This document shows positions 34,538 through 44,659 of a stretch of 64,000 bases of DNA, piece after piece (position 1 is the stretch's first letter; each line of letters starts with the position of its first letter). Origin of the DNA: Paenibacillus sp. OVF10 (GTDB taxonomy: Bacteria > Bacillota > Bacilli > Paenibacillales > Paenibacillaceae); contig CP094668.1 in the NCBI GenBank assembly GCA_022836915.1, forward strand, positions 3,224,001 through 3,288,000. The letters run 5' to 3'. Position numbers and translations under genes: made by a program. Below the pieces are notes generated by a model. The model made no database searches and was not told where the DNA came from. It was given only the letters and a program-made list of their open reading frames with translations.

Positions 34538-34764
34538 CATTATATACAGTGATGCCCCCGGAACAACTCTGGTCGGGAATGTGGAAAGAGGGCGAAGATA
34601 CAAAGGAGATCAAGATGAATGGTTTATTGATGCAGGTGAGACCTGTTAATGACAATGAAGCCGTCATTGTACGTTTGCTGGATTGTCCACTTGAAGCCTA
34701 TCTCAATCCTGCTAATATGCCCGGTTCGACCATTCCGCTTTCGGGTAACTTGGGATCAGCATAA
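34534..34764 (+). CDS. ylzJ: YlzJ-like protein
   Basis: 76-residue protein of unknown function. [14 protein letters not shown] at the N-terminus and [18 protein letters not shown] mid-protein fit the YlzJ family, always found next to tepA in bacilli. ATGA overlap with tepA implies joint translation. No membrane segment or signal peptide. Confidence 0.85.
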   Translation: MTLYTVMPPEQLWSGMWKEGEDTKEIKMNGLLMQVRPVNDNEAVIVRLLDCPLEAYLNPANMPGSTIPLSGNLGSA

Positions 34765-34822
34765 CGCGACGAATTCAGACAAATTGAGCAGAAAAAGAAC
34801 ATATGTACGGATTATATTTGTA

Positions 34823-34831
34823 TGGTATAAT
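34823..34831 (+). promoter_or_regulatory. Extended -10 promoter before spoIIIE/ftsK
   Basis: TGGTATAAT (TG at 34823-34824, TATAAT at 34826-34831) in an AT-rich gap; no clear -35. It lies 24 bases before the start codon. Confidence 0.5.
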
Positions 34832-34854
34832 ATTCTTCTGGGGGTGACCTGATT

Positions 34855-37591
34855 TTGGCCAGAAGAAAAAGAGGAAAAAAAGGGCGCTGGTTTTAGCGGC
34901 GTTTTAAAATATGAAATTTACGGGATTGTGCTTATTACCCTTGCTGTCATAGCATTATCGGGTGAAGCCACCGTTGGACGTTCGCTTTCCAAGATGTTCG
35001 GACTGATGCTTGGTAAGTTTTATTTTGCGATTCCACTTGTTGGTATTTATTATGGTCTTATGGTGATGATTCACCGGAAATGGCCGAGTGGCTGGACTAC
35101 ACGCAAAACAGGACTGGTATTGCTGGTCTTTGCTTTAACCTTGATGAGTACTGTCTCTGCAATGCACCAGAAGCTCATTCCGGTTGGTGCGCTTGAGCCT
35201 GGTGCTGTAATTACACAGGTACATAATGATATGCAAACCGAGTTACTAACTCCTGCTGCGCCAGGTGAGAGGGACTCCATGCTTAATAAGGACATCAGTG
35301 GTGGTTATCTCGGAGCTGGGCAATTTGCTCTTTTCCTGTGGCTGTTCGGCAGCCTTGGGGCGAGACTCATCATGATTGTCATGTTTATCATCAGTTTTAT
35401 GCTGATCACAAGTCTATCTTATGTGGATCTGATTCGAATATTCCGAACCAAGATTTGGGATGCCGGGAGTTCGATGTACAAGAAGCTGGAGTCGAGGCCC
35501 TCTGCACGTTCTGCTTCAGCATCTGATGGAAGGAAGAAAGGTAACGCTCGTAAAGTGGTGCCTGTTCCTGTTGAAGATGACGAAGACGAGTATGAGGATG
35601 AATTAGAAGAACAGCATCTGCCAAAACGAAAATCGCCAATATTCTTCCAACTTTTTGGGAAATGGGGAGCTAATCGGGAACAGGCGACATCAGGACGTGA
35701 AATGGATGAGGTCGATTCGGCAGAAACAGAACAGATTGTGTACCGCGCCGAACAAGATCACAATGTAGAGGCGTGGCAGGATGCGACCGAAGACGTAGTG
35801 AACAAATCAGCTTCATCACGTGTTCCTGTTCAGGCTAAACCTAACTCAGCGCCGATCATTCGAGACTTTTTCGAGCACGTCAGAGCAGAAGAGGCAAGCA
35901 TTGAAGATGATCTGGACGATGCTTATCCTTTCCCGGATGATCTGGCCGATCCAAACGTAGTACAACAGGGCGAGCATGCCATTAAAATAACGGATGAACT
36001 GGTAGAGACAGAGTGGTCTGCATCCGATGCGGGTACGAACGGGTTGAATGCTGTGGATGAGATTCAGAGTGGAGAAGAAGTACCTAATGATGCAATGCAG
36101 GGAACAGATACTCCTACTCCTGAAGGGCAGGAAACACAACCGGTGAAACCACCACCGCCACCTCCTAAGCCGTACAAGCTGCCGTCATTCCGTCTCCTTG
36201 CCAAGCCAAACAATGGGGGCAAGGCGGGTGACCAGAAGGATTATATGCAGACAGCACGCAAGCTGGAAGCTACACTGGAGAGTTTCGGTGTTCGCGCCAA
36301 GGTGCTTGAAGTGGTCCGGGGCCCTGCCGTTACAAGGTATGAAATTCAGCCTGATATTGGTGTTAAGGTCAGCAGGATTGTCAGCCTAACTGATGATATC
36401 GCGTTGGCTCTGGCGGCAAAGGATATTCGGATGGAAGCACCGATTCCCGGAAAGTCTGCTATTGGTATCGAAGTACCTAATGGCGAGGTATCGGTTGTAA
36501 CGATGCGTGAAGTAATGGAGACAGCAACGTTCCAGGATGCAGAATCCAAAGTGACCATTGCATTTGGCCGAGATATCTCGGGTCAGACGATTATTGGTAA
36601 CTTGGCTCGTATGCCCCATTTGCTGGTCGCGGGTGCTACAGGTTCCGGTAAGTCGGTGTGTATTAACGGAATTATTACCAGCATATTGTACAAAGCCAAG
36701 CCGGATGAAGTGAAGTTCCTGATGGTCGATCCCAAGATGGTTGAGTTGAACGTATATAACGGAATTCCACATCTGATGGCACCAGTAGTAACTGATCCTA
36801 AACGAGCGTCACTTGCTCTCAAAAAGATTGTAGTTGAGATGGAGAAACGATATGAACTGTTCTCCAAATCAGGCACGCGTAACGTCGAGGGTTACAATAA
36901 CCTGATGAAAGATAATCCTGCGGCTGTTCTGCCTTATATCGTTGTCATTGTGGATGAGCTTGCAGATCTGATGATGGTTGCAGCCGGAGATGTGGAGGAT
37001 GCCATTGCACGACTTGCTCAGATGGCTCGTGCAGCCGGAATCCATCTAATTATTGCCACACAACGTCCATCTGTTGACGTTATTACCGGGGTAATCAAGG
37101 CTAACATTCCATCGCGGATTGCCTTCGGCGTATCCTCCCAAGTCGATTCCCGAACGATTCTGGATATGGGTGGGGCTGAGAAGCTGTTGGGTCGTGGAGA
37201 CATGTTGTTCATGCCAATGGGCGCATCAAAACCGGTTCGTGTACAAGGTGCGTTTATGAGCGATGAAGAAGTCGAGAATATTGTGAACTACGTACGTGGT
37301 CAAGGTGAAGCGCAGTATGATGAATCCATTGTACCTGAAGTGGATGATTCCATTCAGGCAGCAGATGAAGTACAAGATGAGTTATATGAGCAAGCTGTAC
37401 AGATTATTTTGGAGGCAAAACAAGCTTCAGTCTCCCTGCTGCAACGTCGTATGCGGGTTGGTTACACACGTGCAGCGCGTTTAATTGACTCCATGGAAGC
37501 CCGGGGTGTAATCGGTCCTTACGAGGGCAGCAAACCAAGGGAAGTACTGGTTTCACTTGAACAGTATCAGCAGAATAAAATAAGCTCGTAG
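34855..37591 (+). CDS. spoIIIE: DNA translocase SpoIIIE/FtsK (frameshifted near start)
   Basis: Hexameric septal motor that pumps chromosome into the forespore or clears DNA from the septum. Four hydrophobic helices in the first 170 residues, an acidic/proline-rich linker (about 190-420), motor domain with Walker [11 protein letters not shown], Walker B region [12 protein letters not shown], and a C-terminal winged-helix gamma domain ([19 protein letters not shown]). The start TTG 34855 ([17 protein letters not shown] upstream) is out of register with the rest. One extra A (or two missing) in the seven-A run at 34875-34881 explains it; total about 911 residues. Position matches B. subtilis spoIIIE. 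Confidence 0.93.
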
Positions 37592-37628
37592 TGTAACATG
37601 TAACATGCTTACAACGAATCGTTTAAGT

Positions 37629-37656
37629 CCTCAACCATATTGGTTGAGGGCTTTTT
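37629..37656 (+). terminator. spoIIIE terminator
   Basis: CCTCAACC-ATATT-GGTTGAGG followed by GCTTTTTGC. Clear eight-bp stem. Confidence 0.85.
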
Positions 37657-37711
37657 GCTTGCTCAGGAGACTGAAGTTTTGCCATCTACTCCAAAGATCG
37701 GATGATTTGGT

Positions 37712-37741
37712 GCATAGGAAATAAGCAGGCTTGTCATAATA
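37712..37741 (+). promoter_or_regulatory. Sigma-G (late forespore) promoter of sleB
   Basis: GCATA at 37712-37716 and CATAATA at 37735-37741, spacer 18: exact fit to the sigma-G consensus GHATR-18-CATHMTA. B. subtilis sleB is transcribed by sigma-G, so motif and gene agree. It lies 48 bases before the start codon. Confidence 0.82.
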
Positions 37742-37789
37742 ACCTTAGCGATTCTGTTAATCCCACAAGAGAAAGGTAGAGCACAGTCG

Positions 37790-38617
37790 ATGCGAAAAAT
37801 GAACCTATGGCTTTTCACTGCTATTTTGCTGATATCCGCATTGGGGATTCGTTATTTGCTTCCTGCGAATACAGCAACTGAAAGTTCAGCCGAGCGTACA
37901 CCGCAGGTAGAAGAAAAGGCCTTGCCTACGTTTAGCAGCAATACAGTGAAATATGGAAGTTACGGTCAGGATGTATATGAGCTTCAGGGGCGTCTGAAGT
38001 ACCTGGGATTTTACAATGGTAAAATCGACAGTAATTTTGGCAGCAGTACGCTGAAATCCGTCAAATGGTTTCAATCCGAGTTTGGCATGAAGGCAGATGG
38101 TGTGGTTGGAGCTGAGACCAAGCTCAAGCTGTACAATGCGTCAACCAAATGGTCGCCAACAGAGCCGCCGCTGCACAAGGAATCCTCAGGTGGGGGTGGA
38201 GGCGGCAGCAATACGGCAGATAAAGAGCAAGATAATATGGGATCTGCCAATGCCCTTGGTCTCTCAGAGAATGAACTCAAGATTATGGCTAACGCTGTGT
38301 ATGGTGAAGCCCGGGGTGAACCGTTTGAAGGTCAAGTCGCAGTAGCAGCAGTAATTCTGAATCGCGTAAATTCACCAAGTTTTCCAAGTACGCCTTCTGG
38401 TGTAATTTTTCAACCAGGTGCATTTACGGCTGTAGCGGACGGACAGATCTATCTGGAACCGAACGCACAAGCCAAAAAGGCAGTTGAGCAAGCCCTGAAT
38501 GGATGGGATCCGTCGGGTGGATGTCTCTATTATTTTAACCCGAAGACAGCAACATCCAAATGGATCTGGACCCGCCCACAAGTGAAAACAATCGGACAGC
38601 ATATCTTTTGTATGTGA
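37790..38617 (+). CDS. sleB: Spore cortex-lytic enzyme SleB
   Basis: Lytic transglycosylase of spore cortex, made in the forespore and activated at germination. Domains: N-terminal signal/anchor (LWLFTAILLISALGI), peptidoglycan-binding domain (about 55-112, GSYGQDVYELQGRLKYLGFY), Ser/Gly linker (GGGGGGS), then the hydrolase_2 domain (ENELKIMANAVYGEARGEPFEGQVAVAAVILNR region, with catalytic Glu in GEARGE). 275 residues, full length. ypeB, its usual partner gene, is not next to it. Confidence 0.93.
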   Translation: MRKMNLWLFTAILLISALGIRYLLPANTATESSAERTPQVEEKALPTFSSNTVKYGSYGQDVYELQGRLKYLGFYNGKIDSNFGSSTLKSVKWFQSEFGMKADGVVGAETKLKLYNASTKWSPTEPPLHKESSGGGGGGSNTADKEQDNMGSANALGLSENELKIMANAVYGEARGEPFEGQVAVAAVILNRVNSPSFPSTPSGVIFQPGAFTAVADGQIYLEPNAQAKKAVEQALNGWDPSGGCLYYFNPKTATSKWIWTRPQVKTIGQHIFCM

Positions 38618-38742
38618 TGATGTTGGAAGCAACCAGAAGGCGTGACTTCGGTTGCTTCTTGCCTTTGAATGGGTTAAAATGGTTGTTACGTTTAGCTTAA
38701 TACGATTGCATGATAAATGACGCCGTAAAGGGGTTTTGACAT

Positions 38743-40021
38743 TTGAATACATCAGGATTCGAACGAGGTAGCAAGAGAGAGTTTCGTATACATGTGCTTC
38801 CGACTAAACGTTTCAAAACGTTTGCTATATCGCTATATGCAGGAGTTCCCTTACGGGAAGATACAGTAACCAAAGTAGCGCTGACACCTTTTGTTCTGCG
38901 ACGCGGCACGGAGTCCTATCCGGAAACAACGCAATTTCGTGAGCAACTGGAGCATCTCTATGGAGCAGGTTTTGGTTTTGACGTCTATAAACGTGGGGAT
39001 TACCAGATTGTACAGTTCCGAATGGATACCATTAATGATTCCTTTGTTGGAGGGGATGAGCAGCTATTGGATCGTTCATTTGCCTTCCTTGGAGAGGTTC
39101 TTACACGACCTGCACAGGAGAATGGACATTTCAGGACGTCTTATGTACAAGCAGAGCGAGAGACTGTTCGTAAAAAGCTGGAGTCCATCGTGAATGATAA
39201 AATGCGCTATGCCGCTGAACGCAGTATTGAGGAAATGTGCAAGAACGAGCCGTACCGTCTTCACCCACTGGGGAGAGAAAGGATCTGCCCGGGATTGAGC
39301 CCGACACACTGACTGCATCTTATCAGGAGTGGCTGCAAAAGGCGAGTATGGATCTGTATGTGGTGGGTGATACGACATTGGAGGAGGTTGAGAACCTCGT
39401 TCAACGTCATTTCAATGTAGATCGAACGTCCTCCTCTGATTACCAGACACAGGCAGCAGTTCGAGGAGATAAGGAAGTGGAGACCGTTGTTGAGCGACTG
39501 AATGTGAGTCAGGAAAACTCAATATGGGACTCCGTACATCTATCACTTATGGAGATCCTCAGTATGCTGCAGCACTAATGTACAACGGGATTCTCGGTGG
39601 TTATCCTCATTCCAAACTGTTTGTCAATGTTCGTGAAAAAGAAAGCCTGGCGTATTACGCATCTTCGCGATATGACGGACATAAGGGCATTGCAACGATT
39701 CAATCCGGGATTGAAATCCCAAATTATGAGAAGGCCGTCACGATCATCAAGCAGCAGCTGGAAGAAATGAAAAGCGGTACAATCAGTGACCTTGAAATGT
39801 CCCAGACCAAAGCGATGATCCGTAACCTGCTTAAGGAAATGCAGGATTCTGCTTTTGAGATGATCGCTTATGACTTCAATCGACAGTTGTCTGGCAAAGA
39901 AAGAACGGCTGAAGAACTGTTGGCTCAAGTAGAACATATTAGCAAGGAAGATGTGCGTGAGGCGGCAGAACAATTCCGTCTGGATACGATTTATTTCTTG
40001 CGGGATGAGAAGGAGGAATAA
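38743..40021 (+). CDS. ymfF: M16-like peptidase-family protein YmfF (two frameshifts)
   Basis: Insulinase-fold protein; 426 residues after repair. No HxxEH zinc motif is present in the N-terminal half (QFREQLEHLYGAGF takes its place), so it is probably the non-catalytic partner of YmfH, as in two-subunit M16 proteases. Two G losses break it: four-G run 39270-39273 and two-G run 39512-39513. With both restored the text reads HPLGERKDLPGIEPD and VSQGKLNMGLRTSITYGD. TTG start with AAAGGGG upstream; ymfH follows after 3 bases. Confidence 0.88.
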
Positions 40022-40024
40022 TCG

Positions 40025-41305
40025 GTGGAGAGCATTCGGTATGAGCATTTGCAGGAGACACTATATTACGAAGTAATGGATAACGGACTGCATGTCTATA
40101 TTTTGCCTAAACCGGGATTCCAGAAAACGTATGCTACGTTTGCAACCAAGTATGGATCGGTGGATAATCATTTTCAGGTTGAAGGGCAGGAAGAAGTGAA
40201 GGTCCCGGATGGGATTGCTCATTTCCTGGAGCATAAAATGTTTGAAGAACCAACAGGTGATATTTTTGCAACATTTGCGTCTCATGGTGCTTCAGCTAAC
40301 GCGTTTACGAGCTTTGATCAGACGGTTTATTTGTTTTCAGCGACCGAATATGTGAATGAAAATATACAAACATTAGTCGATTTTGTGCAAAATCCTTACT
40401 TCACCGATCAAAACGTGGAAAAGGAAAAAGGCATTATTGGACAGGAAATTGACATGTATGCTGATAATCCGGATTGGCGTGTTTATTTTGGATTGATCGA
40501 AGCCATGTATCAGAAACATCCGGTGCATATCGATATTGCAGGAACGGTGGAATCCATCCGTACGATTACCAAAGAGATGTTGTATGAGTGTTATAACACC
40601 TTCTATCACCCGAGTAATATGCTCTTGTTTGTGGTGGGTGGTGTAGATCCACAGGAAGTCATTGATATGGTTCGATCGAACCAGGAGCAGAAGGATTATA
40701 AGCCACAGGGGAGCATTCAACGTTTCTTCGAACCTGAGCCTGAGCAGGTAGGAGAAGCCAGACGGGAATCAAAACTGGCTGTTTCACTGCCCAAATGTCT
40801 GTTTGGATTCAAGGAGACGGACGTTGGACTTACCGGGGAACAATTGTTACGGCGAGATATGACAACACAGCTGATGATGGATCTTTTGTTTGGCTCAAGC
40901 ACACGTTTATTCCAGAAGCTCTACGATGAAGATCTGATCTCGGACAGCTTTGGACATGAGTATAACAGTTCGCCGCAATATGCGTTTTCAGCCATTGGTG
41001 GTGATACAAAAGACCCGGATCAACTGCTCGCGCGTATACGTGAAGAAGTGGATGCCATTGTAGAAAAAGGGTTCGAATCCACGGATTTTGAACGTGCACG
41101 CAAAAAGAAAATAGGCGGATATTTGCGTATGCTCAATTCTCCGGAGAACATTGCGCATGAATTTACACGTCAGCAATTCCGTGGCGGTGATTTTTTCAAT
41201 ATGCTCCCGCTCTATGAATCGATTACACTGGAAGATGTAAATCTCAGACTGAGAGAGCATATTCGCTGGGATCAACTGGCTGTATCGCTAGTCGTGAGTC
41301 CTTGA
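40025..41305 (+). CDS. ymfH: M16-family zinc peptidase YmfH
   Basis: Insulinase-type peptidase, 426 residues. Inverted zinc motif H66-FLE-H70 with Glu further on (GIIGQEIDMYADNPDW). It has no signal peptide and is likely cytoplasmic. GTG start with GAAGGAGG. Pairs with non-catalytic YmfF upstream and precedes ymfI. The substrate is not known to me. Confidence 0.92.
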   Translation: MESIRYEHLQETLYYEVMDNGLHVYILPKPGFQKTYATFATKYGSVDNHFQVEGQEEVKVPDGIAHFLEHKMFEEPTGDIFATFASHGASANAFTSFDQTVYLFSATEYVNENIQTLVDFVQNPYFTDQNVEKEKGIIGQEIDMYADNPDWRVYFGLIEAMYQKHPVHIDIAGTVESIRTITKEMLYECYNTFYHPSNMLLFVVGGVDPQEVIDMVRSNQEQKDYKPQGSIQRFFEPEPEQVGEARRESKLAVSLPKCLFGFKETDVGLTGEQLLRRDMTTQLMMDLLFGSSTRLFQKLYDEDLISDSFGHEYNSSPQYAFSAIGGDTKDPDQLLARIREEVDAIVEKGFESTDFERARKKKIGGYLRMLNSPENIAHEFTRQQFRGGDFFNMLPLYESITLEDVNLRLREHIRWDQLAVSLVVSP

Positions 41306-41327
41306 TATGGAGAGGGGAACAGGACAA

Positions 41328-42077
41328 TTGAAGGCAATCGGGGAAATGACTGTACTGGTAACTGGCGCAAGCGGTGGCATTGGAGCGGCTATCGCAGAAC
41401 GCTTCGCCAGAGTGGGAATGAATGTTGTTATACACTATATGAAATCGCATGAGGCAGCCAATGAAGCCGCCAGACGGTGTATGGAACAGGGCAGTGGAAA
41501 AATCATGACCGTGTCTGCGGATCTTCGCAGCCGGGAACAGATTGAGCGCATGCGTGAGAAGCTCGAGTCGCATAATCTCATGCCAGATATTCTTGTGAAT
41601 AATGCAGGAATATCGCACTACGGGATGTTGTCTGATGTTACAGAGGAGATCTGGGATGAAGTGATGGCGATTAACCTCAAAGGCACGTTTATGTGCACAC
41701 AGGAAATGATGCCTCACATGATCTCCCAAAGGTATGGCCGAATCATTAACGTATCGTCGATCTGGGGACTGTCTGGTGCTTCTTGTGAGGTGCTGTATTC
41801 CACAACCAAGGGTGGGGTGAATGCATTCACCAAAGCGCTTGCGAAAGAACTCGCACCTTCCGGAGTAACCGTAAATGCCGTTGCTCCTGGCGCCGTTCAG
41901 ACATCCATGCTGAACCATCTGGATCAGAGTGAACTGAAGATGCTGGAAGAGGAAATTCCGGCAGGAAGACTTGCTCAACCTGATGAAATCTCATCACTGG
42001 TTTATTTTCTGGCCCTCCCTGAATCGGGGTATATCAATGGACAGATCATCAGTCCAAATGGCGGTTGGTTAACGTAA
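41328..42077 (+). CDS. ymfI: Short-chain dehydrogenase YmfI
   Basis: NAD(P)H reductase of the SDR fold. Cofactor motif VTGASGGIGAAIAERF, NNAGISHYG, and the catalytic Ser/Tyr-x-x-x-Lys (INVSSIWG and YSTTKGG). B. subtilis YmfI reduces the modification on Lys32 of elongation factor P, which is the likely role here. ATG 41307 lacks a ribosome site; TTG 41328 lies ten bases after GGAGAGGGG and starts MKAIGEMTVLVTG. 249 residues. Confidence 0.87.
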   Translation: MKAIGEMTVLVTGASGGIGAAIAERFARVGMNVVIHYMKSHEAANEAARRCMEQGSGKIMTVSADLRSREQIERMREKLESHNLMPDILVNNAGISHYGMLSDVTEEIWDEVMAINLKGTFMCTQEMMPHMISQRYGRIINVSSIWGLSGASCEVLYSTTKGGVNAFTKALAKELAPSGVTVNAVAPGAVQTSMLNHLDQSELKMLEEEIPAGRLAQPDEISSLVYFLALPESGYINGQIISPNGGWLT

Positions 42078-42240
42078 AAAAGCAAGAAAACTTGACTGGC
42101 TGTAGATGAAACAGGTGAAGATTGCCTGGAAGCAACCGTCTTCCGGATTATTTTCAAAATGCTCGTATATAAAATGCCTCGAAAGCACATATTACAACTG
42201 TTGATTTTAAATCTCATGCGTCATCTAAGGAGGATTTATC

Positions 42241-42504
42241 ATGTCAACAGAAAAAACAGTGCTCTCCAGTTTTGACACATGGAAGAAGTTTCTGGGTGAC
42301 CGCGTACTGCAAGCAGAGAAGATGGGGATGAGTGAAGAAACCATCAACAAACTTGCGTATGAAATCGGCGACTTCCTGGATGAGAAAGTCGATCCGGCGA
42401 ACCATTCCAACCGGGCATTGAAAGAGTTATGGGATGTCGGCGATGCAGATGAGCGTCGTACGATTGCGTGCCTGATGGTCAAATTGGCCAAACAAAACGC
42501 ATAA
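42241..42504 (+). CDS. ymfJ: DUF3243 protein YmfJ
   Basis: 87-residue soluble helical protein of unknown function. FDTWKKFLGDRVLQAEKMG and DFLDEKVDPANHSNRALKELW are typical of the family, found in spore formers between ymfI and ymfK as here. GGAGGA precedes the ATG. No catalytic motif is visible. Confidence 0.9.
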   Translation: MSTEKTVLSSFDTWKKFLGDRVLQAEKMGMSEETINKLAYEIGDFLDEKVDPANHSNRALKELWDVGDADERRTIACLMVKLAKQNA

Positions 42505-42518
42505 GATTACAGATGAAG

Positions 42519-42539
42519 AGCTCCCGCAAGGGGCTTTTC
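42519..42539 (+). terminator. ymfJ terminator
   Basis: AGCTCC-CGCAA-GGGGCT (one G-U) followed by TTTCTC. Confidence 0.65.
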
Positions 42540-42700
42540 TCTAATGATTACAAACGGATTACAGAGCTGTTCTTGTAATTCATTTTCATTTTATATATCA
42601 TTAACGTGACCCATTTTTAGAAGATGTCTCAGATTGTTGTCCAGTGGACACGTTCTGTTGCTGTCGAATAATGTGGAATAATGCATTACGGGGTGTTGAA

Positions 42701-43468
42701 ATGGAATCTAAACAATGGTACATGGAATATAAAATACATAAGAACAGACCCGGTTTGTTAGGCGATATTGCCTCTATGCTGGGGATGCTTGAAGTGAATA
42801 TATTGACCATTAACGGTGTTGAAGGCAAAACTCGAGGCATGCTGCTTGAATCGGATGATGATGAAAAAATCCGTTTGCTTGGTGAAATGCTTGGCAAAGT
42901 AAACAGCATCACCGTATCGGCTTTGCGTCAACCTAAATTGGTGGATATTTTGGCCGTGCGTCATGGCAGATACATTGACCGTGACTCGGATGATCGCAAG
43001 ACATTTCGTTTCACACGAGATGAACTTGGGTTACTTGTGGACTTTTTGGGTGAAGTATTTAAGAGGGAAGGCAATCAGGTCATTGGTTTGCGCGGAATGC
43101 CTCGTGTTGGTAAAACGGAGTCCATTATTGCGGGTAGCGTATGTGCAATGAAGCGATGGACGTTTGTTTCCTCCACACTTCTTCGTCAGACGATAAGGAG
43201 TCAAATGTCCGAAGACGAATTGAACCCGAACAATGTGTTCATTATCGACGGTATTGTTAGCACGATACGCTCCAGTGAGCGGCATTACAACCTGTTGCAG
43301 GATATTATGACCATGCCTAGCACCAAAGTTATTGAACATCCGGATATTTTTGTACAGGAATCCGAATATGATTTTAATGATTTTGATATTATTATTGAAC
43401 TTCGCAACAATCCGAATGAAGAAATTATTTATGATACGTTTACGGCTAGCTACACCGACGAATTGTAA
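42701..43468 (+). CDS. ymfK: DUF3388 protein YmfK with ACT-like N-terminus
   Basis: 255 residues. The N-terminal 75 residues resemble an ACT domain (YKIHKNRPGLLGDIASMLGML, here in two parts: YKIHKNRPGLLGDIA and VNILTINGVEGK). The C-terminal half has a P-loop-like GMPRVGKTESI, so nucleotide binding is possible. Family of unknown function, conserved beside ymfJ and ymfM in bacilli. ATG 42701 follows GGGGTG; the frame is open upstream to 42644 without coding character. Confidence 0.87.
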   Translation: MESKQWYMEYKIHKNRPGLLGDIASMLGMLEVNILTINGVEGKTRGMLLESDDDEKIRLLGEMLGKVNSITVSALRQPKLVDILAVRHGRYIDRDSDDRKTFRFTRDELGLLVDFLGEVFKREGNQVIGLRGMPRVGKTESIIAGSVCAMKRWTFVSSTLLRQTIRSQMSEDELNPNNVFIIDGIVSTIRSSERHYNLLQDIMTMPSTKVIEHPDIFVQESEYDFNDFDIIIELRNNPNEEIIYDTFTASYTDEL

Positions 43469-43534
43469 GGAACCGTACGGAATCATGAAATAGATTAGCA
43501 ACAACTCAAGAGATAAACATAAGGAGGAGATGGC

Positions 43535-44611
43535 ATGTCTGAACTGGGTCAGCAGTTAAGGGAGGCCCGGCTGCAAAAAGGGATGAGTCTTGACGATGTA
43601 CAGGAAATGACAAAAATTCGCAAGAGGTATCTGGAGGCCATAGAAGCAGGAGACTATAAAGTGCTGCCGGGTAGCTTCTATGTGCGTGCTTTCATCAAAA
43701 CCTATGCGGAGACCGTGGGACTGAACCCTGATGAGCTGCTGGAGGGACACAAAAAAGACGTACCCGCAGAAGAGGCGGAAGCAACGATGGAACCGGTTAT
43801 ACAGAAGCGTTCCAGCCGTCCGGTTGAGCGTAGTAATCGGTGGATGTCTGTCGCGCTGATGTGGACATTCCCTGTTTTGATCGTAGTACTGTTGTATGTA
43901 TACGTGGTGTATAACAATGGTGATGAATCAGATAATCCGGGGCTTGATCAGGTCAAAATTACGGACAGTCAACAACAGCCTGAGGATAAACCGGATCAAC
44001 CTGCCGACAACGGACAGGCATCTAATCCGCCTGCGACAGATTCAGGTACTGACGGTACTGGTGAGGGCGAAGCTGGCGGTAACGGCGGCGGTACAGACAC
44101 GGAAGGACAGACGGATGGTCAAACTGATGGCCAAACGGACGGACAGACGGATGAAACTGAGGAAGAACCAACTGACAATTCACCGTCTAATGTGACTGTT
44201 GCGGAAGATGGGAAATCAGGAAATATTACGAACTTTAAAGTTAACGGTAGTGCAGGGCAACCTGTAACGGTTACGATCAAAGCAACAGGTCATAGCTGGC
44301 TGGAAGTGTACAAAGGCGAAAACTCCAGTGGAGAGAAGTTGGAGTATGGTAACACAGCCGAAGGTGACAGCTATACCTTTGAGTTGGATAGTGCAGGCAT
44401 GTATATTAAGTCCGGTTACGCTGCAGCGACCACGATTGAGGTTGGCGGGCAAGTTGTAACGGATGGCAAGGCGACCAATCGGATCCGTTTGAAGCTTGGT
44501 GAAGACAGTAGTAGTAGTACTACTTCTTCTACAGGTGTTGAAAATGGATCAACGGACGGTACAGGGGTACCACGGGGAGCGAATAACCGGGTCAACTGCA
44601 GGAGACAATAA
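43535..44611 (+). CDS. ymfM: RodZ-like helix-turn-helix membrane protein YmfM
   Basis: Cytoskeleton-linked protein of the RodZ type. N-terminal HTH_25 domain (LGQQLREARLQKGMSLDDVQ region), one membrane helix at about 110-128, an acidic disordered linker with a GQTD tandem repeat, then a DUF4115 domain (HSWLEVYKGENSSGEKLEYG). The final 14 residues read VPRGANNRVNCRRQ, unlike a RodZ tail; adding a G to the run at 44563-44566 would give GTGGTTGSE and a stop at 44586, so the end may be shifted. AAGGAGGAG precedes ATG. Confidence 0.88.
   Translation: MSELGQQLREARLQKGMSLDDVQEMTKIRKRYLEAIEAGDYKVLPGSFYVRAFIKTYAETVGLNPDELLEGHKKDVPAEEAEATMEPVIQKRSSRPVERSNRWMSVALMWTFPVLIVVLLYVYVVYNNGDESDNPGLDQVKITDSQQQPEDKPDQPADNGQASNPPATDSGTDGTGEGEAGGNGGGTDTEGQTDGQTDGQTDGQTDETEEEPTDNSPSNVTVAEDGKSGNITNFKVNGSAGQPVTVTIKATGHSWLEVYKGENSSGEKLEYGNTAEGDSYTFELDSAGMYIKSGYAAATTIEVGGQVVTDGKATNRIRLKLGEDSSSSTTSSTGVENGSTDGTGVPRGANNRVNCRRQ
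44105..44152 (+). repeat. 12-bp tandem repeat in ymfM (GQTD x4)
   Basis: Four 12-base units of the form GGNCARACNGAY encode GQTDGQTDGQTDGQTD in the extracytoplasmic linker. Units differ at third positions, so the array is not a very recent expansion. Copy number may vary among strains. Confidence 0.8.
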
Positions 44612-44659
44612 CCGTGTCTTAACTTGCAGTTAACTTTTGGTGAAGTGAGGTGGATGGCT

